From NCBI RefSeq assembly GCF_936928535.1, contig NZ_CAKZHY010000094.1:164311-228310 (forward strand): a stretch of 64,000 bases of DNA, in the 5' to 3' direction. Shown one piece after another: positions 63,787 through 64,000 of the stretch (positions are counted from its first letter, which is position 1; each line of letters starts with the position of its first letter). The notes beneath the pieces are model-generated. The model worked only from the letters and a program-made list of their open reading frames with translations. It was not told where the DNA came from and ran no database searches. A program made the position numbers and the translations under genes. The stretch is from an uncultured Bradyrhizobium sp. GTDB lineage: Bacteria > Pseudomonadota > Alphaproteobacteria > Rhizobiales > Xanthobacteraceae.

Positions 63787-63897
63787 CCTCATCCTGAGGT
63801 GCGCGCCCTTCGCGCGCCTCGAAGGATGGGCCGCAAGCGTCCGCTGCCCATCCTTCGAGGCAAACCTTGCGATGCAAGGTTTGCACCTCAGGATGAC
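63787..63897. repeat. Intergenic repeat (CCTCATCCTGAGG family)
   Basis: CCTCATCCTGAGGTGCGCGC at the left and TTGCACCTCAGGATGACG at the right are inverted, with GCCTCGAAGGATGGG and CCCATCCTTCGAGGC inside. It begins about 42 bases after the overlapping ATG at the end of the ABC gene. The last 100 bp of the window hold no recognised feature. Confidence 0.83.
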
Positions 63898-64000
63898 GCC
63901 GGCGGGCGTGGCTGGCACCGCACCCCGGATTGCGCTTCGCTCCATCCGGGCTTCTGTAACGGGCCTTGGTTAGTCAATCCCTTTTTGCGTGATCCACTCG

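Noticed and set aside
63745..64000. A coding sequence starting at ATG 63745
   Set aside because: It has a strong ribosome site and stays open, but after 14 codons it reads through a palindromic repeat, so the product is not a credible protein.

Overview
The window comes from a high-GC alphaproteobacterial chromosome, most likely Bradyrhizobium or a close relative. This rests on the dnaA-dnaN-recF-gyrB order, the RegS/RegR-type redox pair, an MmcB homologue, many c-di-GMP proteins, and dense hairpin-rich intergenic repeats. The species call is inference from protein resemblance; no search was run.

Layout. 1-7.5 kb: tail of a PIN-domain toxin, a GlpR/DeoR regulator, a HAD phosphatase, an NTF2-like protein, a MurA whose catalytic Cys position is Asp, a scramblase-like protein and gyrB. 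7.7-11.6 kb: three neighbouring genes for one unrecognised family of exported proteins. 11.7-16.2 kb: recF, a DUF559 endonuclease-like gene held between inverted hairpin repeats, dnaN and dnaA. These replication genes all read leftward. 16.2-17.6 kb: a long dnaA-rpsT intergenic region with clustered GANTC sites and near-DnaA boxes. 17.6-26.3 kb: rpsT, msrA, a polysaccharide-export lipoprotein, hydrolases and a two-subunit molybdenum hydroxylase. 26.6-34.2 kb: HD-GYP protein, acyl-CoA synthetase, VOC protein, Bug-type binding protein, an ArsR/SRPBCC/DUF899 operon and a secreted trypsin-like protease. 34.3-38.2 kb: a membrane protein/winged-helix regulator/prenyl transferase operon with two copies of one palindrome, then acetyltransferase and DNA glycosylase. 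38.2-41.4 kb: a three-gene TadG/TadE operon, a DinB remnant and tRNA-Arg(CCG). 41.5-49.4 kb: three GGDEF/EAL proteins and an HWE kinase. 49.9-60.7 kb: P450, LLM flavin oxidoreductase, MFS exporter, PHB-depolymerase-like esterase, MBL hydrolase, two convergent GH13 enzymes and mmcB. 60.8-64 kb: regR, regS and an ABC ATPase whose downstream partner start is followed at once by a repeat.

The most unusual structure is at 12.89-13.39 kb: a DUF559 gene whose stop and start lie a few bases from two facing copies of a hairpin repeat, with the repeat supplying the ribosome binding site. The same facing pair without the gene occurs at 2.5 and 23.1 kb. This suggests a gene-bearing element and gene-less derivatives. 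Other items of note are the operator-like palindrome repeated at both ends of the uppS operon, the Cys-to-Asp MurA, and several decayed gene fragments (LivM, BchE-like, DinB, SDR).
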